Of a DNA stretch of 64,000 bases, positions 12,801-23,000 are shown in pieces. Source of the stretch: Tachypleus tridentatus (lineage: Eukaryota; Arthropoda; Merostomata; Xiphosura; Limulidae); NCBI RefSeq assembly GCF_004210375.1, contig NC_134834.1, forward strand, positions 38,344,264 to 38,408,263, written 5' to 3'. How positions within the stretch are numbered: position 1 is the first letter of the stretch; each line of letters begins with the position of its first letter. A model generated the notes under the pieces. The model was not told the DNA's origin. It was given only the letters and a program-made list of their open reading frames with translations, and did no database searches. The translations under genes were made by a program, and so were the position numbers.

Positions 12801-13340
12801 TGAGAGCATCAAGGGCTGATTGATCATAGATCTTCTCAGGTGATAGGTAGAAAGAACAAACAGTGATGGTACGACCCAGAGAAACATGGATGGCTACGGC
12901 CTCCGATGGTGTGCCGAGTGGCAGACAGGGTGGGCACATGCTCTAACAGTGCCACTGCTCCATGCACTTGTCCATCACACAGCCTGTCATTTCTGTACAA
13001 AGAAAACTGCTGAGAGGTTACTGTATCAGCAGGCTTCAGAAATGTTTCCTGTAAGAAAAGACGTACAGGATGGTAGGGATGAATCAGTGGTTTGATGTCA
13101 TCCAGATTAGAACGTAAACCTCGACAGTTCCATTGTATCAATGTGGCCATTTTTATTTATGTGTAGGCGAATTGGGTGGAGAGAGCTTCTCTTCACAACC
13201 ATATATTTTTCCTTTATTGTCTTTATTCGAGAACGGTCTGTCAACCTCCATGGATCCTGCCCTGCATCAATTAGACAGATATTTGTTGTTGAAAGAAGAT
13301 TCCAGCGACTGAGGATGTGAATGAATGATTGATTTTCATC
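9813..13340 (-). mobile_element. I-clade non-LTR retrotransposon, internally deleted
   Basis: Minus-strand LINE. Its ORF2 runs from an ATG near 13,150 (APE endonuclease) through reverse transcriptase and RNase H to about 10,255, followed by an AT-rich 3' UTR that ends near 9,813. The 3' end, reverse complemented, reads GGTGCAGATAGCCTAGTTGC then TTTGCAACATAAAACACC, the tail also found in the SINEs of this window. RNase H downstream of RT is typical of the I clade. The RT core is missing and frames are broken, so the copy is dead. The 5' end above 13,150 may contain the end of ORF1, but I could not support it. Confidence 0.8.
10255..13150 (-). pseudogene. LINE ORF2 (endonuclease-RT-RNase H), decayed
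   Basis: Domains in order on the minus strand. 13,150-12,836 is the APE endonuclease start (MATLIQWNCRGLRSNLDDIK, FLQETFLKP). 12,663-12,418 is the end of the endonuclease region (ALAELDPAIV). 12,128-11,775 is the N-terminal RT (FTLVELKLVLHRSGSTTVGP, ASLAIILIVFNQIWQENVF). 11,778-11,310 is the C-terminal RT/thumb (LLKWTTANGFNFS, ETKFLGLIFDRKL, ALIRSKLDDGSL). 11,134-10,625 is RNase H (FTAETYAISLALDHI, CTIYTDLLSSLLALE). 10,481-10,260 is the C-terminal RLRIGHSFLTH. Near 11,755 the text jumps from the start of RT (NYHLIALT) straight to ALSCLLKW, skipping the catalytic YxDD motif. Multiple frameshifts and stops are present, and the RNase H TDGS-like motif reads TGCS. Confidence 0.8.
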
Positions 13341-14164
13341 TTGGAAAAATTATTTAGAAGATAAATAAGAGGTTTATATAGGTGTTCCTTGTGCTATAAA
13401 GAATGAGATTGAGAGTGAAGTGGCTGTGAAGTCACCGCAACCAAAATAGAACTAACCAGAATACCCGTAATATGTTGAACAGAAGGAATGTGAAATGAAT
13501 TATAGAATACTTGATTAACCATTTCATGTCAAACATGTAGTTACAATATTTAACTTTCACAGGTATTTACCCACTAATTTCATTTATCTTTTATTGAAAA
13601 GTAAAACATAGCATGCATGTATAAGTGTATTGTGTATAGGTCAAAACTATGAAGCATTTAGCCGGTGTTGTGTCCTCTGTGAGATCATTTTGCATTGTGT
13701 ATCAGCCATCCAAAATTGTACTAATGATTGTGGCATACACTTAAAATTGTGACTTACAATCCAATTAATGTTATACTTATGATTAGATAATAACCTTACA
13801 TGTTAACTGACCAAATAATATTTTTAAACAATTCTAGAATGAATTTTGAAATTGTCATTGGGCTATTTGGAAGTGCCTAATTTAATGTAATGTAGTAGTT
13901 ACATTATTGTAACAGGTCACACTTATGATAATAAGAACAATATCACAATCACAGTTTGTCCTGTATGAATAATGTGAACTTATGAAGAAACCAGCCTTTC
14001 TGTAAAGGTCAACTGGGTGGAATTTAGGTGAGCTTCCTCTTTCACATATACGCATATTTTCATAAACAGATTATTTCTAATTTGTAATAATGAATTATTA
14101 ATCAGAGTATGAGTTTCCATTGAAAACTGCATTGTAAACGCAGTTCAAAATAGCACATTTTTCT
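13341..14164. other. No recognised gene
   Basis: AT-rich sequence between a LINE and a Penelope fragment. Nothing recognised. Confidence 0.55.
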
Positions 14165-14263
14165 GAAATGTACCTTGGTATTTACATTATTATAATTTAC
14201 CATCTATACTTCATATTGATGGCATTTTGGGAAGCCCTTCCACAGTTTACCTCAGCCCTCCAA

Positions 14264-14476
14264 CGAAAATATCCTGGCACCGCCACTGACAAAAAGTCAC
14301 CTTCACACGTTTTCGATCACTGCGAATCAAATAAACACAACATAACCATAGAAAACACCCAAATACTAAATAAAGAAACAAACGTAATCAAACGCAAAAT
14401 TAAAGAAGCCTTACTTATACAACAACTCAATCCCAAAATAAACCAATACAAAGGAACACCTTTATACCTATATTAA
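14264..14476 (+). pseudogene. Penelope-like endonuclease C-terminus (fragment)
   Basis: The in-frame residues HVFDHCESNKHNI, TQILNKETNVIKRKIKEALL and LNPKINQYKG correspond to the C-terminal part of the GIY-YIG endonuclease of Penelope-like elements (the conserved H.....H and KRKIKEALxI region). The catalytic GIY-YIG N-part and the reverse transcriptase are missing, so this is a truncated remnant and not a host gene. The upstream codons of the open frame probably belong to flanking sequence. Confidence 0.75.
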
Positions 14477-14585
14477 TAAATATAATCAAACATCTGAGAA
14501 CGCCCTCTACATTCCTACACTCAGTTACACAACCCCATTCAAACATGTGGTCAGCTATCAGTCAGTTACTTCTTTCTTTCCTTGT

Positions 14586-14627
14586 GAACCTGACGATGAC
14601 CGAAGAAGGTCGAAACGTTGTTCGTTC
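14586..14627 (+). ncRNA. Hammerhead-ribozyme-like core in Penelope tail
   Basis: CUGACGA (14590-14596) fits the hammerhead core CUGANGA. Stem II is GACC/GGUC (14598-14601 with 14608-14611) around a GAAGAA loop, and GAAAC follows at 14612. GAAC before the core can pair with GUUC at 14624-14627 as stem I. Stem III is only one or two pairs and the exact register of the cleavage site is unclear. Penelope-like elements are known to carry minimal hammerheads. Whether this one can cleave is not shown. Confidence 0.5.
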
Positions 14628-15000
14628 CTCTACTTACAAATTTTCTCAACCTAAACCAGCCGTTTTTACATAAATATATTAGCCACATCGTATATTTCCT
14701 ATCCAGTGCCAACGATCTCTTACGGTCAGTAACAGGGTTCTTAGGTCGATTGAATGTAAAAAACGTAGAAGTGGTTGAAGCGTTGGGTTTCTTAGCGAAT
14801 TAATTGATTGTTTGTTGAATTTCGTTTAGAACTACTAGGGGGCCACCTGCGCTAGCATTTCCTAATTTTGAAGTGATAAACGAGAGGGAAGGCACATACT
14901 GACATTCGACAACCGTTCGACAACTTTTTTGCCAACGGCTAAAAGCGAACATGTTCAGTGACAGGTTTCTATCCAATTACCAACAATCAAACAAATTATT

Positions 15001-15118
15001 TGTTTGCTTTTGAAATTAAGCACACAGGTACAGAGTTGGCAATTTGTATTCTGAGCACCAGTAGTATTGAAACACGGTTTCTAGTAATGTGAGAACGTAT
15101 ACTGCCACTGGAGACACA
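15001..15118 (-). mobile_element. SINE family B, diverged
   Basis: Left end has the tail TTGAAATTAAGCACACAGGT in antisense. The body matches family B with a decayed B box (TTGAAACACGG), and the right end has the tRNA-like head remnant. Confidence 0.6.
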
Positions 15119-15201
15119 ACCAAATGGTGGAGCGTTTACAAATATACACTCAGTGGTAATGATTTATGTATATATATCAAATGGAAATAATTGTATATAT
15201 A

Positions 15202-15431
15202 CAGGGTGGCCCGTAAGTCCCCACCCATCCATATATCTTATGTATCCAGTGTATCTGTGTGCTGCCCCTCATTCTCACTGCGCTCATGTACCCACGTATT
15301 TGTCACAATACGCTTTTCAAGTGTAAATGGGCTTACATCGACCATATTTCTCTGAAAAAAATAAATAAATTTATAATACATGCGTAATTGAATAAAACAT
15401 ATGGATGGGTCGGGACTTACGGGCCACCCTG
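15202..15431. mobile_element. Mariner-type MITE, about 230 bp
   Basis: Terminal inverted repeats of about 33 bp (CAGGGTGGCCCGTAAGTCCC; right arm 15399-15431) differ at a single position and are bounded by TA on both sides, as for Tc1/mariner insertions. The interior is non-coding. The high arm identity suggests a fairly recent insertion. Confidence 0.88.
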
Positions 15432-15439
15432 TATATATA

Positions 15440-16820
15440 TATATGTATAATAGAAATTATGTCTGTATAATGGAAACGCACACTCACTCATCTGTGTAAT
15501 ATATATATAATGTGAATTTATCCAACTGTTTATAAATATATAAATTTCTACTTACTGTTATTACACTATATATTATATCTGCTTCAAATATCTTTTCTGG
15601 AAAGTCAAACTTATGAAGCTCGTTTGAATTGCCATAAGAACAAACATTATGTAAAATTTCGTAAAGGGTTTGTTCATAATCAGTAACTAGAAAAAAATTA
15701 TATTACACTGGAAAGACATTTACTATACTGAAGTTACAAATTTGGTTGTTACCATGCTAACACGAGTTCATATCTTTGGTGAAGACACATAGTTCAGATA
15801 GAAGCAGTTTGGTTGTTACCATGCCAACAAAATTTCATGTTCTCATTAAATAAATATTAGTTATCTAAATTATTTTTATTTGTGTTTTATCTCTAGCCTG
15901 TTAAAGAAAGTCAAATTCTTGAGTATTTTGAAAATGCATTACGACATGATTTTAAAAAATTAAAAGAATTTTTGAAAATTACCAAATATGATAACAACAT
16001 CGTGTAAGAAATACCTATACATTATAAATATGAATAATCATCACACAAGTGTAATAAAAATATCTCTCCCTGTACAATAAATACTTGGAAAACAGGTTTA
16101 ATGAATTTTAATAAAACCACCAGCTGCATAAACGTCGACAACTCGCATACACCGTGAGTACGTGTGATAGGTGACGCGTGAGTCGTTTGCTTCAATGAGC
16201 TATTCTGTCGAATTTGGGTAATCTGTTTTTTGTTTTTTTTCACAACAGCATTCAAGCATCATTCTTATCGCACATACGAGTACATGGCCACAATATATAT
16301 ATATATATTGTAGTAGAGGGACACGAGTCATAAATCTTCCAAGCATATTAACCGTCAGATCCGTACGTTTTCTATAACACGTATCAAGTTTTCATTATTT
16401 GAAGTTTCAAGCGACTAATTTGAACTAAGCACAAACGATGTTCGAATTTCGTGACGTTTTATTTTAACTAGTAAAAAAGATTAGGAGGAAATTCGTCATG
16501 CGAATAAATAAAAAACGCAAGAAGAAATAATATTTTATTCAATCAACTTTACATAAACATTAATTACGCACAGTTTTATCGTTTTTTGGGACGTACCAAC
16601 CAAATATATGTTTCACGTATATATTTTTTAACATTTCATTAGAGACTTCTCTAATCGACCGACTACTTGAGCAGAAATTTAAATTGATGTCCCTTTCTTT
16701 ACACAAAGTTGACCTAGTAGCTGGTCCGTTCACAATAAATATTGATAGTCGTCGCGTGATTAACTTCAGCGAGACTTTGTTCTCTGACGATATCGGATTT
16801 TCAGTGAAAAAACCTGAAAA
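15440..16820. other. No recognised gene
   Basis: AT-rich, with short (AT)n runs near 15,430 and 16,290. A direct repeat of about 20 bp (TTTGGTTGTTACCATG) occurs at about 15,740 and 15,808. Nothing coding recognised. Confidence 0.5.
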
Positions 16821-16822
16821 GA

Positions 16823-17006
16823 TTGTTTGTTTTGAATTTCGCGCAAAGCTACTCGAGGGCTAGTCATCACCACCCACCGCCAACTCTTGGGCTACTTTTT
16901 TACCAACAAATAGTGGGATTGACCGTAACATTATAACGCCCCCACGGCTGGGAGGGCAAGCATGTTTGGCGCGACTCGGGCGCGAACTCGCGACCCTCAG
17001 ATTACA
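16823..17006 (-). mobile_element. SINE family A with internal deletion
   Basis: The tail (TTTCGCGCAAAGCTACTCGA) jumps from GAGGGCT directly to AGTCATCACC, losing about 55 bp of body. The tRNA-like head (GCGACCCTCAGATTAC) is truncated where it abuts the Penelope fragment. Confidence 0.85.
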
Positions 17007-17770
17007 AGAATAAAGGTATTCTAATATTGTGTTGGTTTTATCATTAGTAGTAGTATTTTGTTTGATTGGTTTCATGTCTTTTTCTGTTGGATTTGTGTTT
17101 AGTAGTTTAAATTTGTTTGTATCTGATAAAATGTTCTTCATTTTTTGAATGTATTCCTTTAAATTTATTATAACTATAGAATTGCCTTTATCTCTTTTTA
17201 GAACTTTGATGCTTTTGTCTTGTTTTAATTTGTTTATAGAATTAATATCTTTTGTGTGAAGTTGTTTTTTGGTTTTCTTTTCTGTGAAATTATGTTGATA
17301 GTTTTGTGTGAAAATTTTGTGCAAAAGTTATTTATCATACTGCTTTCAGGCGTTTCGGGAAAATAGATGTCTTCTTGTTTGCTTGTTTTTGAAATTCGCA
17401 CAAAGCTACTCGAGGGCTATCTGTGCTAGCCGTCCCTAATTGAGCAGTGTAAGACTAGAGGGAAGGCAGCTAGTCATCACCACCCACCGCCAACTCTTGG
17501 ACTACTCTTTTACCAACGAATAGTGGGAGTGACTGTCACATTATAACGTCCCCACGGCTGAAAGGGCGAGCATGTTTGGCGCGACGGGGATGCGAACCCG
17601 CGACCCTCAGATTAGGAGTCGTACGCCTTAACACGCTTGGCTATGTCGGGGCCCTAGATGTTTTCAGTTCTATCTATAAAGATAGGTTGTTGGTTGTCAG
17701 TGGAATTGTTGTCGAAGTTGTCTTCTTTCAATACCAGCAACACCAATTTACTAACTTTGCGAGCATGTCA
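17007..17770 (-). mobile_element. Penelope-like element fragment split by a SINE
   Basis: Minus-strand coding remnant. The part upstream of the SINE (17,770-17,655) continues in the text beyond it (17,374-17,007). The downstream part contains KLKQDKSIKVLKRDKGNSIV, EYIQKMKNIL and KFKLLNTNPTEKD, matching the segment just before RT motif 1 of Penelope-like elements (the DKGN and Y..KM..IL pattern). The RT palm and endonuclease are absent. It is a dead fragment, probably from the same family as the 14.3-kb copy, though this was not tested. Confidence 0.7.
17375..17654 (-). mobile_element. SINE family A, nested, with target duplication
   Basis: A full-length SINE in antisense, inserted in the Penelope fragment. 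It is flanked by TAGATGTCTTC (17364-17374) and TAGATGTTTTC (17655-17665), an 11-bp target duplication with one mismatch. The B box GGGTTCGCATCCC and the anticodon arm are intact. It post-dates the Penelope insertion. Confidence 0.9.
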
Positions 17771-18600
17771 GAAAATAAGCACCTACCAGCGTTTCTAACA
17801 ATTTATGCACATGTGCGCGTATCTCCAAAATCAACACATGCGCGTGCATGTATCAATTTACGCACCTGTACACGCATGTATGAAAATAAGCAGCTGTGCG
17901 CACATCTACAAAATTAACACCTGTGCACTAATGTTCAAAAATAAGCGCCTACGGCACATCTAAGAAATTCAACACCTGTGAGTACACCTAAGCACCTACA
18001 TGCGCAACTACAAAATCAACAGAAGCACGCGCATGTACCAATTTTCCAACCTGGGTAAGCATGTACGAAAGTAAGCACTTGCGCGCGCACCTAACAGTTT
18101 ACACATTTGCGCGCGCATGTACTAAAATATGACCTGAGCATGCATGTACAAAAATAAGCAACTGCATGCACATATACGTAAATAAGCACCTACGTGCACA
18201 TTTACAAAAATAAGAACCTATGCGTCCATGTACCATAATGAGCACCTTTGCACTCATGTACCAATTTACGCAACTACTCACCCAAGTATGAAAATTAGTA
18301 CCTGCGCGTGCGTGTACGAAGAAAATAAGCACATACGCGCGCACCTACATTTTACGAATCTGCGTGTGCATTTACAGAATAGACACATGTGCGCTCATGT
18401 ACAAAAATAAGCACCTACGCACGCATCTAAGAAATTCAACATCTGCTAGTCCATCTACCGATTTATTAACTTCGTGCACATGTACGAAAATAAGCACCTA
18501 TTGGCGAAAGTACGAAAATAAGAACCTATGGGCGAAAGTACGAAAATAAGAAACTGTATGAGAATCTACAAATTCAACACCTACTCGTAAAACTAGAAAA
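17765..18600. repeat. Minisatellite, 28-bp unit, about 28 copies
   Basis: Degenerate tandem array with a period of 27-29 bp. Three unit types alternate: CATGTACGAAAATAAGCACC, CATCTACAAAATTCAACACC and CATGTACCAATTTACGCACC, each followed by a GCGCGCG-like alternating block. The open frames on both strands here are products of the repeat and not genes. Confidence 0.9.
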
Positions 18601-18604
18601 CACG

Positions 18605-18795
18605 CACTATCAACCGTGGGAGCCTTTTAATGTGACCGTCAATCCTACCATTCTTTAATAAAAGAGTAGCCCAAGAGTTGGCGGTGGATGGTGATGACTA
18701 TCTACCTTCCTTCAAGTCCTACACTGCTAAATTAGGAACGGCTAGCCCAGATAGCCCTCGTGTAGGTATGCGCGGAATTCAGAACAAACCAAACC
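18605..18795 (+). mobile_element. SINE family A, 5'-truncated
   Basis: Begins in the body (CAACCGTGGGAGCC) without the tRNA head, continues AGAGTAGCCCAAGAGTTGGC and ends with the tail GCGGAATTCAGAACAAACC. Confidence 0.85.
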
Positions 18796-19312
18796 AAACT
18801 TTAAAGGCGTTGTAAAGACTCGTAGCTTTCGTTTGAATATCCACTTGACATAAAGGAATTCGCTACTGATTACAATGTGCTATCCGTATTGATAGCAGAC
18901 ATTCCATATTCACTATTAGAGAGCTCCTTTTCTTTACGATTGTTTTCAAGGCAAAAGAGTTGGTAACCATTCCATACTCTTTCTGCTGATTATTTTGTTT
19001 TACACTCTTACAGATGATTCATTTATTCCTTTGTCTCGTACGAATTTGGCAAACGAAGCGTCTTCTTCATGGCATTTGATGATTTCAAGTTAATGTTCTA
19101 ATGTCAGCCATTTACGTTTTTATGGCTCGTTATAATCACACTTTCTTTTTTCCCTAATAGTAAAAGAATCTCTGTAAAAAAATCGCAAAAAGAATACATC
19201 TGTTTCAAGAAGAAAAAGCTGAATTGAGACTGCCGCTGGAAGCAAGCGATGCTCAGATTTATAATGTACAGTATATAAATGAGCAAGTGCATTGTATAGG
19301 CTTGCAGAAAGA

Positions 19313-19438
19313 TCTAGAATAAGCGAGTGACGCAAATTCATGGAGATCATTCTAGAAAATTTTAGAAAAATGTCACATATAATAAAAAGGACCTAAGTGC
19401 GTATATAAATATAGCCGTGTTATAGTGAATCATTCAGT
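19313..19438 (+). promoter_or_regulatory. Candidate heat-shock-type core promoter
   Basis: A heat-shock element of four alternating pentamers, TTC-GAA-TTT-GAA at exact 5-bp steps (19350-19367, one mismatch), precedes TATAAATA (19404-19411) and an arthropod-type initiator TCAGT (19434-19438). The TATA-to-initiator distance of about 32 bp is as expected for RNA polymerase II. A second AT-rich TATA-like string (TAATAAAAAGG) lies near 19,380. No other promoter in the window has this arrangement. It points toward the kinase gene but could belong to an undetected element. Confidence 0.6.
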
Positions 19439-19618
19439 ACTAATTGAATCATCAGTTGCAAATTATAAAACGCACTATTGTGAATTCTGTACTGATTGAA
19501 GCCGCACTGTGCGTGGTATTGCTGTATAACATTTTGTGATATTTAATTAATATCAAAAGTTTAAATAAATACATATCAAACGTTTCTTATTTTGAATTAA
19601 CGAAATTCGGGAATTAAA
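19436..19618 (+). other. Candidate non-coding leader exon
   Basis: If transcription starts at the TCAGT initiator, the leader contains no long frame and reaches AATTAAAG|GTAAGATT at 19,618/19,619, a good splice donor. Possible acceptors before the first kinase codons include TTGTCTCTAG at about 20,281. The exon is an inference from promoter and donor only. Confidence 0.4.
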
Positions 19619-20427
19619 GGTAAGATTTTAATTCAAATCGTCAGATGTATTTTACTTACTGAGAATTTCTTACCAGTTGAACAAAACAATGAAAAGTCTT
19701 TCATTTGAACACAGTTAAACGATGATCTGTTGAATTACTTACTGGTGATTAGAGCATTAACTAAATGTGAGGATTACTTGGAAATACATTCATATTTTTT
19801 TACAGTGCAGAACAATACAAGAGGTGTTGTTTACAATAAATACACAAGAGATTGATTCTTTGTTTAACTGGTAAACTTAATTTTGTTCATAACTTTAATG
19901 GTGTAATTTATAATATTCTATACGGATATCGAGACATTATAATTAATATTTGTTGACAAACGGATATTTGTGTGGTATATTAATTTTTCTTCTATAATAC
20001 TTTATATTATTTAATTCCTGTAGTGCAGAGAGCGGTAGACATTTTATTACGAGTAATAAGCCATGGTGTACGATATTACTTTTGAGTTATTTTACTAATA
20101 TTTACCCACGGCTTTCTAGGATACTGTCTTTTCTTCAAAGTTTTGGTATTATATAATTTAAAAGTCTCCCTTTCATTAATTAACTGCTGTCACAACATTA
20201 AGTTCCCAGTTACTCTGTAAATATATCAAGGGCTTAGAATTATTACTTTATAGTTGCAAAATCGATAACTACTTGTCTCTAGCAGAATACAAAATTTATT
20301 GAATAGGAGGAATTAAAGATCTGCTCACTTATTGAACTGGCTGAGAAAGGTGTCATCATCATCAAAAAGACCATTTATTTGTCAACCAAAGCACATGAAA
20401 AGAAAGTAACAGAGAAGGAAAATACAT

Positions 20428-20700
20428 AAAAGTTAGGAGTTATTGTTTCTGAGAGAGATCCCTATAAGAAATGTAATGAGATGCCAACCAACTCAAATGA
20501 AAAGAAAGAGACAAGTGAAGAAATCATGACAAAATTAAGAAGTATTGTTTTGGAGGGCGATTAAGATAAGAAGTATAATGAGATGTCAACCAACTCAGAA
20601 AAGAAAGAAACAAGTGAAAAATCATGACAGAATTAAGAAGTATTATTTCTGAGGGAGATCCCAATAAGAAATATACAAAGATATCAAAAATTGGTCAAGG
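20428..20700 (+). repeat. Tandem triplication of the PAK pre-kinase exon segment
   Basis: Units start near 20,429 and 20,531, and a partial third unit starts at 20,629 (periods 102 and 98 bp). Each encodes a version of KLRSIVSEGDPxKKY, and the first two continue with NEMPTNSNEKKETSEEIM. Only the third continues into the glycine loop. The second has an in-frame TAA after LEGD, and a 1-nt deletion (GAAAAATC for GAAGAAATC) precedes the third. The triplicated segment corresponds to the stretch immediately before the PAK kinase domain. Confidence 0.8.
20624..20700 (+). CDS. PAK-like exon 1 (pre-kinase and glycine loop start)
   Basis: Begins at the ATG of the third tandem unit (upstream TGA in frame), reads MTELRSIISEGDPNKKYTKI then SKIGQG, and ends at GTAAGTG. 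The last two bases (GG) complete a Gly codon with the next exon. Confidence 0.75.
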
Positions 20701-21028
20701 GTAAGTGTGAAATTAATATGTATCTTAGTAGATTTTGTTTTGTTTTTTTGCATTTAAACTTAAAAATATGGTAAGCTGGATATGGTAAGTTATCACTCCA
20801 TGAATCTTTGGTTTGAGGGTCTGTATATGAGTTAGTTAGAAGTCTGAGCCCAAACAAGAAACATCTAAGATTTTTTGAAATGTTGCAAAAGAATGGTATA
20901 GTGAGTTGAAGGTAAATTTGTACTCAGCACTAAAATATTGTAGACAAAACTATATTTTTGGAACATAACATTAAGTAATAAAGAGATGTTATTTTACTTT
21001 AACAGTATCACTTCATCAGTTATTTGGG

Positions 21029-21300
21029 CACAGTATGGCCAAGTGTTAGAACACTTGACTCGTAATTTGAGGGCTGCAGGTTCATATTCTCGTCACACAA
21101 AAAATGCTCATCCTTTCAGCTTTAGGAGCGCTATAATGTATGGTCAGTCCCAATAATCGTCTGTCTAAGAGTAGCCCAAGTGTTGTCAGTGTGTGGCAAT
21201 GACTAGCTACCTTTCCTCTAGTCTTACACTGCTAAATTAGAAATGACTAGCATAGCTAACTCTAGTAGTTTTGTATAAAATTCACAGAAACAAACAAACT
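21029..21300 (+). mobile_element. SINE family A, diverged full copy
   Basis: Head GCACAGTATGGCCAAGTGTT with GACTCGTAATTTGAGG, body GAGTAGCCCAAGTGTTGTCA, tail ending CAGAAACAAACAAAC. It lies in intron 1 of the PAK-like gene. Confidence 0.88.
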
Positions 21301-22837
21301 ATATCAGTGCTGCTTTTTATATGTAAAAACGATTTTTACTTGTGTCACAAACCTACTGCTGCCCTGTTGTTCAAATTAGTTCAATCCATGTGTCTCTCAT
21401 GCAAAAAATTATTATGGGAAAACCCTCCACCAGAGAGAGTGCCACAAATTCTGTTATGCATATGGCTCCCTCTGTTTAGTTCTACCAAACTATCATTTCA
21501 TTTTTGGCAGGGTTCATCTTTTTAATTAATATTTTCCTTTAGTATGCTACCTAATTATAACTTAAATAGCTATACTTGTGAAGTGGTTTTGTTTAATTCA
21601 CTACCCAATCTTTATTTTTTTTTGCCCATATTCACCTATCAAAAAATCTGTACTGTTTATTATTTACCATGAATTTTGAGATTAATATTACAACTTTGAG
21701 TGTCACACCTCCTGCAACCATTTTCTGGTTGATGGCAGGTTGGGTGACCCATCGTTGGATTTATCCGTGACTAATTGCTGAGTAATTGGGTGTTATATAA
21801 GACAACAACCTACTACTGAACTTGAATCACTTTCTCAACAACATGTAGCCTGTTTTTGACATGATTTATCAGATTTCTGATGTTTTATTACTCTCCCCAA
21901 CTTTCTATGACCCCTGTACTACTATGTTGCATGATACTTCTTCTCCTCCTTAATTAGTATGATCAGCTTTCCTGGATATTGGAGTTACAATGAAGAATTT
22001 TACTTTTTAATTGGTTGAGGGTGCCAACATGTTTCATCCACCATGAGCTACCATTCAGTTTGCTTAAAAGTAGCATCCAGCTGACTGTCTTTAGCATTTG
22101 AGGGATATTATGCCAATTTAAAGCCATTACCTAATTTTCTGCTGTATTTAACTCTTCCCCCCATTTTCACACCTTTGTCTTACCCTTACTTCATTCTGAT
22201 GGTATTTGTCTACCATCTACCATCTTTTTCAGGTTATGCATTGAAATCCTGAAGGATTGTCGAGGGAAAGCCTTTCTCTTATGATCTCCACATTGGTTCA
22301 TTTGTTACCTTTGTATCTTACTGAACACACGTGGCTCCTTTGTTGTTGAGATCTTCTGGATCTCAGTGTAGCCTTCTCCCAGGTTTGTTTGCCAACCACT
22401 TGTCTCAGAGGATTACATATTGTCCCCTCTCTTTAGTGGTATGAATCGACCATGTACCTGATTCTTTGTAATCATGTGAGGAATACTTTACCATTTCTTT
22501 ATTAATAGATTGTTTGTCACAATCTAAATCACAAAAAGACTGTATTCCTATTTCCTGCCCTAGTCCTTTGCAGTCCTTATCTGTTCATTCTTTTAGGGGT
22601 TTTATATCTTGTCATTTTCTTTGATATAAATTGGCATGACTTCAACAGTATTGGTGACTACTCTGTGAGTTTTGGTCTAGTGAAACCTTGATTGTGAGAA
22701 TATGTTCCTTTTTGGTGATCTTTTATCACAGATTTGTAAGTTATTCAGTTTCTAAAAGTACACTTTTACTTCAATTTTACTACTATATCACAGCTACCTG
22801 TTTTCTTCTCTCTGTCCCAAAATCTCATTACCAAGTA

Positions 22838-23000
22838 GCAGCTGTCAGAGGTGGTTCATCTTTTGCTTTAAGAGGCCATCATTTTTATTCTGGGCTCTGT
22901 GTTTTCCCCAAGAAAACTAGAGACTGGCAGACTGTCATAGATTTGTCCCACCTCAATCATCTTCCCAATATCCCTTGTTTTATCTGAAATTATTTCTTGC
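22838..23000 (+). pseudogene. DIRS-type reverse transcriptase fragment
   Basis: The frame reads GHHFYSGLCVFPKKTRDWQT then VIDLSHLNHLPNIP. In DIRS elements the RT begins with a very similar YSRLF.VPKKTGDWRPVIDLSHLN signature. The frame breaks just after this, and the catalytic motif is not identifiable. Confidence 0.75.

Larger units (their letters stand above)
14250..14690 (+). mobile_element. 3' end of a Penelope-like element
   Basis: A 5'-truncated copy consisting of the end of the GIY-YIG-bearing ORF (stop at about 14,474), a short 3' UTR and a conserved terminal segment with CTGACGATGACCGAAGAAGG and TTTCTCAACC. The same terminal segment recurs at 45.47 kb. Confidence 0.75.

Noticed and set aside
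10417-13095. Several plus-strand ORFs of 60-100 codons between 10.4 and 13.1 kb
   Set aside because: They are antisense shadows of the minus-strand LINE ORF2 and match no family.
17576-18549. ORFs of 60-113 codons on both strands with Cys/His-rich repeats
   Set aside because: They run through the SINE end and the minisatellite. The periodicity comes from the 28-bp DNA unit.
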